Shown here piece after piece: positions 1 to 11,779 of a stretch of 64,000 nt of DNA. Each line of letters begins with the position of its first letter. Position 1 is the stretch's first letter. The notes beneath the pieces were generated by a model. The model was not told where the DNA came from and made no database searches. It worked only from the letters and a program-made list of their open reading frames with translations. The DNA is from Tricholomella constricta (taxonomy: Eukaryota; Basidiomycota; Agaricomycetes; Agaricales; Lyophyllaceae), in NCBI GenBank assembly GCA_013368375.1, contig JAACJP010000023.1, forward strand, positions 62,001 to 126,000, written 5' to 3'. Position numbers and translations under genes: made by a program.

Positions 1-1307
1 GAGCTACTTGATGGTTACCAGATTCACGGTGTCGACAGAGGAGGTAAAGTTGACTTGCGTCCTCCATGGGAGTTTTTGTTCATCATACTTCAATTAGGAA
101 AATCGGATCCTTTCGCTGTCTTCACGCTCAATGGACAGAGGGTCTTCAAGTCGCAGACGAAGAAGAAAACTCTAAACCCGGAGTGGAATGAGAATTTTAT
201 GGTCCAAGTGGTACGACACACCACATCACTTTCTTGCTAGGGGCTCAGATCCAGGATTATAGCCATCCCGAGTTGGATCCGATTTCGAACTGGAGATATT
301 CGATTGGAACCAGATCGAACAGGCGAAGAGCCTCGGTACAGCGAAGATAGATATCACAGAGATCGAGCCTTTCCAGGCAGCTGAGCGTATGCTCAAACTT
401 TCGTCAGCGAAACATGGGGAGAAGGGCCAAGTACGAGTTCGACTGATGTTCCAGCCTGAAATCATCACAAGGTCGAGGAAAAATACATCAACGTTCTCGG
501 GCGCTGGACGAGCGATGACGCAGATAGGAGGGCTCCCCGTCAGCGCTGGCAAGGGCGTGTTCCATGGCGTCGCTGGCGTATTCAGGAAAGATCACAACCA
601 AGCACCAGAACCCAAGGACTTATCATCAGGACAAGCGTCACAGCCTGTGGGTCTCTCTGACAATCTGGATGCGAAGAGCGCTGCATTCCCTGTTTCCGAC
701 GGTGGCGGGGCGCCTCAGGAACCTGGAACTCTTCGGGTTACTGTTTTGAGCGCGAAAGACCTTACAACCCATGACAGCAAACCATATGCAACCATACGCG
801 TGGGTGACAAGGAATTTAAAACGAAGCATGTCGGAAGGACGGCATCGCCTGAATGGTGAGTTTCCCCATACAATCACATCTATGACATGACGTTAAAGTA
901 ACTCGTGGTCAAGGAACGAGTCCTTCATGTTCACAGCTGGGATTCACACTCCGAAACTTTTTGCCTGGATACATGACCATAAAACGCTGGGCAAAGACAA
1001 GGATCTAGGTGAAGGCGAAGTTGACGTCAGTATCAGTTTTTCATGAATGCCACCTTGTGCTGATACAATGATTTAGATCTGGCGCCATTTACAACCCCAC
1101 GGCGTGTCCTCCGCGGATGTCTTCCTTGAGCTTCGTCAAGGTGGTCTTTTGAGCCTGCGTCTGGAGTTCGACGCCACCCTTCACCCCAACGGAAGCAGCA
1201 CCTCGATCTCGTCGGGTGAACGAGCACCTCGGTCTCTGTCGATAGCATCTCCCTCGCGATTTAGTATTGGAAGATCACGACGCCCTGCACCTGACGCTGA
1301 GGAGTAA
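1..1307 (+). CDS. Tricalbin/extended-synaptotagmin-like C2 protein, C-terminal part (5' end outside window)
   Basis: The gene enters the window already open. A first intron (GT near 50, AG before the codon for G of GKSDPF) joins DRG to GKSDPFAVFTLNGQ, followed by KSQTKKKTLNPEWNENF: this is the penultimate C2 domain seen in tricalbins, ER-plasma membrane tethers. A low-complexity linker follows (about 480-710), then a last C2 domain starting at GTLRVTVLSAKDL with TASPEWNESF across an intron near 858-940. The tail is Ser/Arg-rich and stops at 1307. In the family, C2 domains bind acidic phospholipids, often with calcium; the last C2 here shows few Asp residues in its loops, so calcium binding there is doubtful. 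The SMP lipid-transfer domain and the N-terminal membrane anchor, expected in tricalbins, would lie upstream and cannot be seen. Identity rests on the KSQTKKKTL-type signature; another multi-C2 protein is less likely. Confidence 0.8.
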
Positions 1308-1517
1308 TGATGATGCATATACATGGGTCACTCCTATCTACTACGATGTCATTGCGGACTAGTTTCTTCAAAAGCATTCGATATCATGACATATATAATA
1401 ATCACTGCTATCCTTATGTAACTTTTGAGGTGTCGGAGGGAGTCACGACGCGCTCTCTCGGCAAAGCATTGAAGTCGCGTCAAATTGGCATTGTGTTTCA
1501 TTTAAATTGCCCTTGCC

Positions 1518-3531
1518 ATGGCCTCATCCTCCCTACGGCCACACGACGCTACTGACGACGTACCCAAGACGCCTATACCCCATTCACTCATTCCATTTTT
1601 GCAACTGCAGTCACAAAATACGCTCACCCGCTTGTACCAATTACCTTCCTCATGCCTGTCCATCTATCGCCTGCTCGCACCCTTGGAACGACAGCTTGTT
1701 ATGAGTCTGCTCTGGCTGGAATCTGCCATCCCTGCCTCAATGATGGCGGCATGGGTTGTGCATGAAGGAAAACAGTTGCGTTAATGGTGCACCTGCGCTG
1801 GATAGCTTCATGATGCCCATATAGGTTGTACGACGACGCGCTAGGCACACTTTCCCGCCTACATATTCTGCCCAACTTGGCGGTCAAGCTCGCGCTGAAC
1901 TCGACGTTCAAGACCAGTTTTCGGCAAGCGATCACTGGGAGGTGAGTGGCTGTGGCCAAGCGGTGGGGATATGTTTGACGGGATGCATGCAGCGGAACGA
2001 GCGGGAGCTTTGGGGTGCCTGCCGAACTGGATGAGAAGCGCCCACCACTCGGTGTCGAGGGTCTCGATGGGTATGCTTTGGAGAGATGGGAGGTACGTAC
2101 CATGTCGTTGCTCTTTGAGGTCTACTGTCAGTCGACACTCTATCGAATCCAGACCATCCTCCATTACATGGTGTCCTCTGGCACAGGTCAGAATCCTACC
2201 AAGCCCTCCACTGGTGTGCTGTACCTCCTTCAGACAAGCGGGCTAATGGTCAGTCACCGGTGAGTCTGCTTTCTTCTTTCAAAGAGTGTTTTTTATAAAT
2301 TATCTATAGTGGTGCTCCCCTTCAGATCACATCAGCAGGCTTCCAGTTCCTCCTCCACTCCCCGCACGACCAGTTATGGGATCTTTTACTTCAGTATTTG
2401 CATTTGGCCGAGGTTCGATCCTTATATAAGGTGTCGCTTGTGGCCCTAAATATGTCGTACAGCAACGGCAAATGGATCTGGTCGAAGTCTTGAGCTTCTT
2501 ATTCATGTTATCTACGATGCAGCTTGGCAGAGTCAGTTCTCCTGGAACCGACACTTTCCTCTCCGCTCATTGATTTCGAATCTAGGAATACTCTGCTGAG
2601 CATCTAGGTGTAAGCCAGAAAGCGATGTTGGAGGATCTACGGGACTACGGGCTTATATGGCAGCGAAAGGTGCGCCTATCTGCTTTCTGGAACCTTGTTT
2701 ATCACTTCTGATGCTGACCATCACTAATAGCCTTCCTCGCGACGGTTTAGCCCAACTCGCCTGTCAACTACACTGACCTCCTCGTCGCCACCTTTGCCGA
2801 CAACCACTGGAACGAGTTCAGGTCCTCAAGAAGGGTTTATCGTGCTGGAGACTAACTATCGAATATACGCCTACACAGGTGTGGTCTTTCTCTGTACGCC
2901 TAGTGTGACTGTGCATTTGACATGCTGCCAGACAATCCTTTACAAACGGCCGTCCTCAACCTCTTCGTTTCTCTAAAGTACCGCTTTCCCAATCTTGTGG
3001 TAGGCTCTATCACGCGCGACAGCGTAAAGAAGGCGCTCAACAACGGGATATCCGCTGAACAGGGGGGTCGCACCGTGGTCATAACTTCCGCGGACTGCTT
3101 CTGATGGTTTAAATAATGTGCAGATCATTAGCTATCTCGTCAGCCACGCGCATCCTCAAATGCGAAAAAACGTTAGTCACAGTCTTCCTTCGGAATATCG
3201 ACTCATGTCTTTGCGCAGAACCCCCTCCTACCTGTGACCGTGCAGGACCAAATCCGACTATGGGAGCTCGAACGCAATAGGCTGAAATCTGCCGAAGGTC
3301 CCTCTCCACGATCACCCTGAGCTAAGTCTGATAACTAACGATGTCTTCATAGGATACCTATATACTTCATTCACATCGCAAGCAGACTACGAGCTGGTGC
3401 TTAATTATGCGAAGGAGCTCGGTGTGGTGTTGTGGGAGAGCCAGGCCAAGCGATGCTTTTTCGGAAGTCTTGAAGGACATGCGAATATCCGTGGGTTCAT
3501 TGAGCGGAGGACCACCGGGGGCGTGTCATGA
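1518..3531 (+). CDS. TFB2: TFIIH core subunit Tfb2 (p52)
   Basis: Subunit of the general transcription and DNA-repair factor TFIIH, which anchors and stimulates the XPB/Ssl2 translocase in the nucleus. The start at 1518 gives [14 protein letters not shown], then [18 protein letters not shown] and [13 protein letters not shown], the Tfb2 N-terminal signature. Further exons read [58 protein letters not shown] and [15 protein letters not shown]. The C-terminal part has [33 protein letters not shown] and [13 protein letters not shown], and the small Tfb5-dimerising domain ends [15 protein letters not shown] and [10 protein letters not shown] before TGA at 3529-3531. At least nine short introns break it. 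The 3' end converges with MTQ2, about 180 bases away. The order of conserved blocks matches the family throughout, so the call is firm; exact splice sites in the middle are less certain. Confidence 0.93.
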
Positions 3532-3711
3532 TGTGCGGCGTACTCTTACATTGGGAGTTCTCGTTCCTTTGGGCGTGGGCGTAGTGGTATGTTGTTAATT
3601 TTTCTAGTTGAGTCTACCGGGTTGGAGTCCTGGCACTACTGGAAACACAGCGGGTAATGAAGCGCACTCCGCGCGAGAATAGGGAGGGTATCATGTACAG
3701 CTCCTACGTAG

Positions 3712-4704
3712 CTAGCTGCACACGCGCGAAAGGTCACGGACGAACCGCAGTACGAAGAGATGCTCACGGCCTGCCCGCCGGCTCAGAATGATCTGCTTTC
3801 GCATCAGCAAGGGCACAAGAACTATGTAAATTCCGTAGATGAACTCACATCACTCTGAAGCCCGTGCAACCTAAGCATCCGCTCCTGTATGCCAGGCACA
3901 TCGTTCTCCGCGATCGCGACGAGGTAAAACCGTCCACGATCGGACATCAAATCCTGTGACCACGCGTTAGCAAGTGTGATGTGATACTCAACAACAGAGA
4001 CACACTTCGACGCGTTCGAGGAAGACATCAGTCACGTTCATGCCGTCCACGCCGCCGGCCCAGGCCCCGGCGATGCCCCGCGCATCCTGGGCGCCGCTCG
4101 CCTCGTCGGGGATGGTAGGCACATACGGCGGGTTGAAGAGGATAACGTCAACGGAGCGTTTTAGTCGTAAGGATAGCGGGGCGGCGAAGGTTACGTTTAT
4201 GGGGTCGAGCGCCACCTGTGGCGGCCGTGAACATAGGGTTTACTTGTGAAGGGGGTGTGTATGTGTACCTTGTTTTGTACGCCGGTAGAAAGGGTGCACC
4301 TGCATGCGTGTGGGTTTATATCTGTGCAGAGATACACTGTGGAGGATATATGTTGGATGTGAGAGAGGTGAGGTGTGCGGGTTACGTACGTACAGAGGGC
4401 CCGAGAATTTTAGCAATGAAGGCAGATACGCAGCCCGATCCTGAGCTATGGTGGAGGGGTGAGATAGAGGCCAGGAGGACTGGCTAGCATGCGCGACTCA
4501 CCCGATCTCAAGAGTTATTCTGGGTCGTAGTTGCTTGAGCTCCTGCTCGTCGGCCTCGAGCGCGTCAAGGAGAAGAAAGGTGTCCTCTGAGCAAAAAAAG
4601 ATCAGTCAAAGGGCCGCCAGAAAATGGCCAGGTGTACCAGCAGGTTCGTAGACACAGTCGTAGTCATCAGCAGTCAGATGGGAGAGATCTGGGGTAGGAA
4701 TCAT
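3712..4704 (-). CDS. MTQ2: eRF1 N6-glutamine methyltransferase (HemK2/Mtq2 family)
   Basis: S-adenosylmethionine-dependent methyltransferase that modifies the GGQ glutamine of translation release factor eRF1 in the cytosol; in the family it works with Trm112. Reading the minus strand from ATG at 4704 gives MIPTPDLSHLTADDYDCVYEP, the usual N-terminus, then an intron and DTFLLLDALEADEQEL. The SAM-binding region near TLEIGSG lies around 4500, and the catalytic NPPY motif is in VDVILFNPPYVPTIPDEAS near 4110-4140. The C-terminus reads RGRFYLVAIAENDVPGI and, after an intron, RRAGREHLFVLRFVRD, stopping at 3712. Length and motif order fit a full-length Mtq2. It converges with TFB2 and starts 86 bases from the divergent tRNA-Gln. 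The block between about 4216 and 4495 is a long intron or poorly resolved exon; I could not fix every splice site there. Confidence 0.9.
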
Positions 4705-4790
4705 TGGAAAAGGAAAGTAACTGTCACTTGGGCGCACGATGACGCCAAGGTGCACCCTGTCGATTAGTCTACACTCTGCCTGTGTGGCAG

Positions 4791-4874
4791 GGCACTATAG
4801 TGTAGTGGTTATCACTCGGGATTTTGAAGAGATTCTACATTCCCGGAACCCAGGTTCGAACCCTGGTAGCGCCT
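4791..4874 (+). tRNA. tRNA-Gln (anticodon UUG) with 12-base intron
   Basis: The cloverleaf folds by eye. The acceptor stem is GGCACTA with TAGCGCC (one A-C mismatch), the D arm is GTGTAGTGGTTATCAC, the anticodon stem CGGGA/TCCCG and the T arm CCAGG-TTCGAAC-CCTGG. The anticodon loop reads TTTTGA, placing TTG at positions 34-36, which decodes CAA (Gln). An insertion of 12 bases (agagattctaca) follows position 37, the canonical nuclear tRNA intron site. The discriminator base is T and no CCA is encoded, as expected of a eukaryotic gene. Confidence 0.9.
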
Positions 4875-4876
4875 AT

Positions 4877-4881
4877 GTTTT
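4877..4881 (+). terminator. RNA polymerase III terminator of tRNA-Gln
   Basis: A run of five T residues begins two bases past the tRNA discriminator, followed by CTTTT. A T run of four or more just downstream of a tRNA is the standard pol III stop signal. Confidence 0.7.
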
Positions 4882-4955
4882 TCTTTTGGGGCCGGCCGGG
4901 ATTAGCCGAGTAGTTTAAGAAAAGATAGGGAGTGGGGGAGGAAGAGTTATTGACC

Positions 4956-6479
4956 ATGTCCAAGAGAGAGTCCGCCGTCCCGCCGCCAGCGTCCATCGTG
5001 CCCCTCTTATCTCGAGCCCTTCATCGCATTCGCTCGACGCCGCCCCGTATCATAGCCTCGCCCCCGACACGTCCGTATTCGCCCCTCCTTGTCTTCACCA
5101 TACTAATTCTCCTTTACAGAGCCCCGCAGAGCCGCTGTCGCCCTCATTATTCGTGTTGTACCATCCTCATCTGCCCCTGTACCACCCACAGCCGCTACCC
5201 CACCTACTCTCACCGAATTCTTCGAGTTTGATTGGGTTAATGATCCCAACGCACGCCCAGAAATCCTCTTTCTACACCGCAAAAATGCTTCTGCAGATGA
5301 AGTGACACTTGCACAGTCACGGCTGCGTAATACCAACGAGAGCCATGTCGCGTTCCCTGGTGGAAGGATGGAACCCGAGGACGAGGGCGGCCTCTACACA
5401 GGTGCGAACCCTCTCGCTTCTTGTCTCCTTTCACTCTAACTCGCTCTTCAGCCATGCGACAGACATGGGAAGAAATAGGTGTCGACCTCGCCGAGCGCCA
5501 GTACATATCTGTCGGCCAACTCGATGACCGTGAAATCACCACCTCTCTCGGAAAGCGCCTTCTTATGATCCTCTCGCCGTTCGTCTTCCTCCAAGTGACT
5601 CCTCAAGCCCCGCCCCCAGATCCGATCGAGTCCACTACCCTCCACTGGACTCCACTTGCTTCTCTCGTCTCGCCCTCCACCCCGCCTCGCTGGTCTACCG
5701 TCACCGTTGATGCCGCGTCCCGCCTCGCACCTAAACATTCTACAGCCTTACGCGTACTCATCCGTTTGCTCATCGGAAGCATGGAATTCCCTGCCATCCT
5801 GTTAGACAGTTCCAATATCGTGCCCCTGACCGACACCAAGAAACACGACACCCTCGAGAAAGGCGTTCCCGTCCGTCCGCAGCAGGATCTAAAGCTATGG
5901 GGCTTGTCTCTCGGCATGATGCTTGATCTCATGTCCTACATGATCTTCCCCCCGCCGACAGCCCGATTCAGTAGCCCGCTCGACAACGCAGACTCAGCTG
6001 CCTCCTCTCCTCTCTCAGCCGTCATGCAGCTCCCGTATCAAGCGGAATTTGAGGGTTTGCGCATGGACATCATCGCCCCGAGCCTCGCGAGCGTCTTCCC
6101 CCGATTCTCCTACCCGGACGTCAACTTCTGGATCTGGTGCGTTTTTCCCCTACCTTCTTATGTTCGTGTGCTGACTAGTATCTCGTCTACAAACAGGGTC
6201 TTTGGCAAGCGTTACCGCTCAGTTGTTCGGGGGTGGGAAGCAAGCGTTCGAGCCGGCGGCACCAACGACAGGCGGTACGTCCACCCGCATCTTATAATCT
6301 GATTCAACGGTCCTCAGAGCTGATTGGATCTTGTTGTATCCAGTATCAACTGGTCCGGATCCGCACTGAGCACGTTCTATGCGGCCATCCGCAAGGCGCT
6401 CGTTGTCGTCATCGTCGCACGTGCACTGGGCATCCTCTTTGGCGTTGCCTTCACTGTGTGGTGGCTGTTTGGCCGGTAG
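4956..6479 (+). CDS. Nudix hydrolase of the coenzyme A diphosphatase type with C-terminal membrane segment
   Basis: Start ATG 4956 gives MSKRESAVPPPASIVPLLS. An intron (donor near 5070, acceptor 5119) joins to AAVALIIRVVPSS, and EILFLHRKNASADEVTLAQS follows. The Nudix box is split by an intron near 5400: HVAFPGGRMEPEDEGGLYT joined to AMRQTWEEIGVDL. It matches the long-spaced box of the CoA diphosphatase group (Pcd1/NUDT7), which cleaves CoA and acyl-CoA to 3',5'-ADP and phosphopantetheine. The first Glu of the usual REUXEE core is Gln here (RQTWEE); the two following Glu are kept. The last exons end ALVVVIVARALGILFGVAF and TVWWLFGR, one strongly hydrophobic helix, so the enzyme is probably tail-anchored; which membrane cannot be told. 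The middle (about 5620-6120) is a long region of low conservation. Substrate is inferred from family only. Confidence 0.82.
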
Positions 6480-7533
6480 GCCAGCCACCCTTGCCCTTAT
6501 GTCGTCATCGTCGAACAGCGGTACCACCCAATCACGACCTCATGACCATCACCGCACCCACAACGCCATTCCCATATTCTTTCCCGACTCTGTCATTCAA
6601 CACTGCAGTAGAAGCCCCAGGTCCGTTATTAGACGCTAAGAATTTATCAATTATCTGGTACAGCACCTTTGTCTTTGCCTTGTCTTTTTTCCTTCCCTCC
6701 GCTCCTGTTTATTATTCCATTCCACCGGACGCGCCTCTCCTTCCATACATACATACAATCCCCGTCCCGCTTCCCATCCATTCAACCAGCGAATGAACGC
6801 GAATCCGAACTTTTTCGATATCAATGTTGCACAACACACACGTCACATACAAACTGGACTGTTGTAGTAGGGCCCACGCGCACGCAGAACCTTTCCATAC
6901 ATCACTACACGGAGATGACCTTACGATAACGATTGTTTTTATTACCTTTGTATCAACTGTACCATCGAGTTTGCGGGTGCGTTGCATTGCGTGAACTCGA
7001 GTGAGGTGTGCGGGGAACGTGGAGGTGCAGTCTTGGGGAAGGTAGTCCGAGTTGTGGACTTGGAGAGGGCGTTTGCATGTGATTGACCTGCACGGAGGCT
7101 GACAATCGCCGTTGCAAGAGTTGTATGCACAGTATTCAAGTAACAAAGCTAGTCAATATGTTTGGCGCACCCCATTTATGATGCATGTATGATGAGCGAA
7201 CGCATGAATTGATCACTACTTTCGTCCAGTCTCCAGACCACGCACTATGGTTCTACGCGTGCATACACGCAGAGCCAATGTCGCGCCGTTCTACCAACAG
7301 TCGCTTTCGCTTGTACCTATATCTCAAATCTTTTACTTCACTATGGTCCATAGGTTATAGCTGTCTAGTCCCTCGGTGGCCAACATACAGAGGGGCACAC
7401 AAGTCATCCCGAAGGCAATTGGCACTAGTCGAACCCACGCCCGGGAATTTCAACTTCGCTATGTATGGAGTATATCTATTGTGAATTCTTCGTGCGTACA
7501 CGTATATATACATACGGTGTGCGTTGCCGTGCT
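6480..7533. other. Gene-free stretch between two convergent genes
   Basis: About 1.05 kb between the Nudix stop and the NPL4 stop. It holds pyrimidine-rich sequence just after the Nudix gene and mixed sequence beyond. I see short open frames only, none with recognisable protein similarity or plausible splice structure, and no RNA gene. It probably contains the two 3' UTRs. Confidence 0.5.
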
Positions 7534-9827
7534 TTACAAGGGCAGGCCGCAGACGTCGCAGTCCGGGCGGCTGTGGTCGTTCTCGAAGGTACAGTGCGGG
7601 CAGATGCGGACGCCGCTGGGGCCCGCGCCCGCACGTGCGGCTTCTTCGGCTGCGATTTGGTCGAATACTTCTTGTGGGATGTCTTCGTCCATGTGGGAAG
7701 ACGACCCGGGTGCTGATGATGAGGGGCGCGCAGCTGTCATCACTATCGGGTCAGTATATGACGTTGAGAATGGAGACGATTAAAAACGCACGAGCGCTCT
7801 CCCGCGTGAAGGTCATCAGTGTATGCCAGCCTTCCGTCGCCAGCAAAGGATCAAGCAACGACGCGTCATCGAGAAGATTCGGTAGCGAGACCGTCTGCAT
7901 GAGCACCTCCATATCCCCCTGCATATTCTGAATTGTCACCAATAAAATAAAACACGAGACGGAACTACTTACTGGCGAAAACAGCTGTGTTGTGCCCAGG
8001 AACGCGACAAGGTGCCAATCGCTCAACCATTTAGCAAGCTCAAGGCGTTTATGAGCTTCACCGGGTTTGGCGGTGCGACTGTTGAGAATGTTGGGTGCAT
8101 CGAGGTCGGCAAGAGAAGACATGACCTGCTCGACGCGTTGGTCCTCAAGTCCGGGTCGGTTCTCTATCTTGAAGCGGGTTGAGCGGAATATAGGCGATGG
8201 GTTCTGGGGGAATCCGTGCGTGACCTGCAAGGCCAGAAAGTCGAATTTGGGTAGTTGAACGACAGAATAAATGGACATACATTCAACATGAGATACTCCA
8301 CAGGAAAGCAGGGCTTCGCGCTCTTCTTCACCTCGAGCCCGTACTCGTTCTTGTACGTAAAAAACACGTCAGGAACATACCGCGCAGACTCCTGGCTTCT
8401 GTCTTCCTCTTTCACCCTGACAATGCCCGGATCCACACTAGCCTCGATCATGTCCGCTTCCACCATCGCAACTGCCTGCTCTGATACCTGGTAGGCAGAG
8501 ACATCCACCTGGCCGTCTTCAGTTGCCGTCAACACAGCAGTCACCAGACGCGAAGCAAACTGTCCGGTCGGCGACGACCGCGAGACAGTAGGGTTGCCCT
8601 TCTGCATCGTCGCGGCAAATATCGCCTCTAAAGACGACAGGAAGAACGAACCTGGGTGCCGCTTGTACACATTCTTGGTACGGTCTTCTGGGGTCGGGTC
8701 CAGGTCGGTGAAGATGTATCCTACGATGGTCAACGGTGTAGAAACGGTTTTTCCCAGCTCTCGTATACGCGGTTCTTCCTCCCAGGGCAAGCCGAGTGTA
8801 AGCCCGTCCAGTTCTCCCTCCTGAGGTGGCTCGTGGATGGCCTCCACAATAGCCTTGACGCCCATTGGCACCTTGTCGTACGGCTCATAGCGGCCGATGA
8901 GCCACCCGAAACGCTGCAGACCTGTGCTGCGCCACGCTTGTAGAAAACGGTCGATAATGTCTGTTGACGCGATCTCCAAGTGGTCAACCATGCGAAAAGG
9001 CTGGGAGGCGAGAGTTATTGCGGAAGGCTGGCAAGATGTACAAATTCCGGCTGGCCATGGGGCATGACCACCGCTTGGGCAAGGCACTTTCACTTTATAG
9101 GAAAGAGGCGTTAAGGGAGGAAGCAATGAGGCGGCGGAAGCGGTGGCCTTCGGGGTAATCTTGCGAAGATACGCGTGGTACGACAGATGCTTGACGTTGT
9201 TTTCTTTGTGATAGGCGGCATCGTAAGGTTCGAGAGGCATGCAGTAGTCGCACATTCCGTTGACGCCGTGTTTGCAGAATCGCGAGTCGCGGCCCCGTGG
9301 TATCTTTCCTGATTGGCTACGCCAATATACATCTACTAGATCTTCGGTTACAAGCTCCCAGGGGCGTTTTGTGGCGTCCGAAGTGTTTGCCTGCGCTTCT
9401 AAAATAACGTCGTTGGTCCCTGAGGACGACGGCTTGGATTGGTATCCTACAAAGATGAGATCTCCGTGGCTGAAAAGAACATTCAGGCAATGCACATAAG
9501 ATTGACGCCATCGTACTCACCTGAGTCCGAGATCCTTCAAACTTCTGCCCTTCAAGTCTGCAATCTTCACTTCGTTTCCCCGTGGCTGGTTGGAGATCGT
9601 AAAGCTCGTTGGGTCGGCATCGGTGGTAGTTTCCACGATCTATTAGCGACAAAGCTTAACCTCATGGCAGCCAGGCGGATTGACAGGGCGTACCTTGTTC
9701 AACAGCTCAGAAATATCAGTTGTGGGTAGTAGCTCAAATCTGAAATTCCCGTCCTTTGATCTAATTCGGATTAACTGGAAAAGGTTCAATGTTTCAACGA
9801 TCACGAAGAAATGAAAGGGCTTGCCAT
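7534..9827 (-). CDS. NPL4: Npl4, ubiquitin-binding cofactor of Cdc48/p97
   Basis: With Ufd1, Npl4 recruits polyubiquitinated clients to the Cdc48 unfoldase for ERAD and other extraction reactions. Minus-strand exons give the ubiquitin-like N-domain (LIRIRSKDGNFRFELL), then HGDLIFVGYQSKPSSSG. The Npl4 zinc-finger block has RFCKHGVNGMCDYCMPLEPYD, and the MPN-like NPL4 domain contains QRFGWLIGRYEPYDKVPMGV and LGLPWEEEPRIRELGKTVST. The C-terminus is an NZF zinc finger, VRICPHCTFENDHSRPDCDV and CGLPL, which binds ubiquitin in metazoan Npl4 and is lacking in budding yeast. The best start is the ATG at 9825-9827, an exon of just the start codon, joined by a GC-AG intron (9775-9824) to LIRIRSKDG; this mirrors the MLIRFRS start of other fungi. 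Reading through that intron hits a stop after eight codons. Family identity is certain; the start is likely rather than proven. Confidence 0.93.
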
Positions 9828-10524
9828 TGTGCAATGGTAGAATGCGATGAAGATGATTCCACATGCAGCAACGCGTACGCGTAATGCTGACTCAACATCA
9901 CGTGAATGTAGAAATGGACTGCCGAATCCGTTCGCGAAAATGACGGTGATGTTCGTATGTTGAGGCTCACGCAAGACATGCGTTTGTTGGAGCGGCTATA
10001 CGTAGCGAGTAATGCAGGGTATCGTATACTTCAAATGCGAGATAAGTAGATTATTGACCCACTTTTCGATGCCCAGCGCAAGCTGATGTGTCTATGATCC
10101 CTGCAGTAGCGTTATGCCAGCTTAGCCGAGTCTTGAATTCTGAATGCCTCCCTCTTCATGAACGGAATCAACATTGGCCTTCTCCACAACCTCCAGGACG
10201 CTAGTATACGACGCGATGTCCCGTGTAATTCCAATTGGATATGCGGTCACGCCGGCTGGGTGACAAAACGAAGAAGTGGCGTATTTCTGGGTCCGTCTGT
10301 CGCAATCTTGTGAACGGATGGCGAATCACCATTGTTAGCTGAGGGCGTGTCTTCCTGAACTTCGTTCCTCCTCGGTATGGGCGTCTGGGCGTCTGTTCAC
10401 ACAACCCACTGCTGTCATGCTTCTTCTCAAAAAGGAGGAATCTAAAGCGTCGTCGTTTTCACCCTTTTCCCTCAAGGCTGATTCAGAGTTGACATTCTTG
10501 GAGCAACTACAATTTTCTTTTGAC
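9828..10524. other. Intergenic region between divergent NPL4 and bZIP genes
   Basis: About 700 bases upstream of both genes, so it should contain both promoters. No protein, RNA gene or repeat is recognisable. An alternative in-frame ATG for the bZIP gene lies at 10417. Confidence 0.5.
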
Positions 10525-11590
10525 ATGGATAGCGAGCCTCACAAAGGATCACCCTATACATCCCATCCTCGAGATACGCGACGAACGCGTTCATCATCTG
10601 CCTCGATGGGTGGCAGCCACAACGTAAGTGAGTCGTATCGATATCTTATAGAGTCTGACCACACCCACTTATCGAGGTTTATCCAGTTCAATCAGATGCT
10701 CATCACGCGGCCTTACTCGCTCAATTCGCCGCTGCAGCTGGGACGTCTTCACACGACTTGTCACCAATAAATCCTTATGGATCTCCAATGCCTCAGGAGG
10801 ATTCGCATTCAAATTTCTCTAGGTTTCATGACCACCTCTTTGATCACGGTGATGTGGGACATGCGCAACTGTCTTCGTTATCTTTCTTGGATTTGTCTTG
10901 GCACCACCTTCCGCCACAGCTGCCCATCCACCTAGACCATCCCGCGAACCTTGAGAGAACATTTTCAAATCCGGGGACATTGATATATCCCGACGCGTCC
11001 TCTTCTCTCCCATTATCCACGTCAAAACCCCCAGAGAATCACCCATCGAAATGTTCATCATCCGCCAAAGCCGTTGCGTCTTCGTCCATTTCAACAGCTT
11101 CTCCAGAACAAGACGAGGCCGAAGGAGATCGTAATGTCACCGCTGAAGAGAAACGGCGGAGAAATACTGCGGCGTCCGGTAAGGCCGTTTCTATCAATCG
11201 TTCTCGCGACTCAAACCGAGATGTTCCCGTGCAACCCCAGCGCGTTTCAGGATAAAAAAAAAGCAGAGAACGGTATACTTGGAACGATCAATTTCAGACC
11301 TTACAGGCCGCGCGGAGGATCTTGAACGCGAGGCTGCTGATCTACGACGCGAGAACGGGTGGCTGAAGGAGATTGTCATGCTCAAGGGGAGTCGGCTTGC
11401 TGGTATGAATTTAGCAAGTCACTTTCTCGCGGAAAGCGCGCAACGCGTGGCGGAAGCTCCGTCTCAGTCTGCAGCGTCTAGTTCTACTTCAGGTAGTAAG
11501 GTGGCTGATCCTGGCTCGGACGACGCGTCTTCGGACGAGGAGGAAGCGAAAGCGCGGAAATCAAAAAAAGGGAAGTCAAGGAAGGAGTAG
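10525..11590 (+). CDS. bZIP transcription factor (Cys-3/Met4-like basic region)
   Basis: Nuclear DNA-binding regulator. Exon 1 runs from MDSEPHKGSP to MGGSHN. After an intron ending near 10688 come QSDAHHAALLAQF and a long Ser/Pro/His-rich region without recognisable domains. The basic region is formed across an intron (about 11179-11240): EEKRRRNTAAS joins to ARFRIKKKQRTVYLE, giving the N-x7-R signature RNTAASARFR. A leucine zipper follows (LERSISDLTGRAEDLEREAA, then LRRENGWLKE) and an acidic then Lys-rich tail. This basic region resembles fungal sulfur and nitrogen regulators of the Cys-3/MetR/Met4 type, but target genes cannot be inferred from sequence. The start at 10525 has a good context (gacATGg); an in-frame ATG at 10417 would add 36 residues. 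Confidence 0.88.
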
Positions 11591-11779
11591 TATCGGGGGC
11601 CTGCGCTGGATTGTATCTCATAGACATATACACATCTCATCACGGAAGTAATCATTTTAAATCGATCCATGTTGAGTACGAGCACCAAAATAGTGTCTCT
11701 CCGACTCGTGCCTTGAACGGCAAGCTCCCACGGTCTCATTAAGGCGTCGACGTCAGTTTTGTTCAAGTGTTGCACTCCC

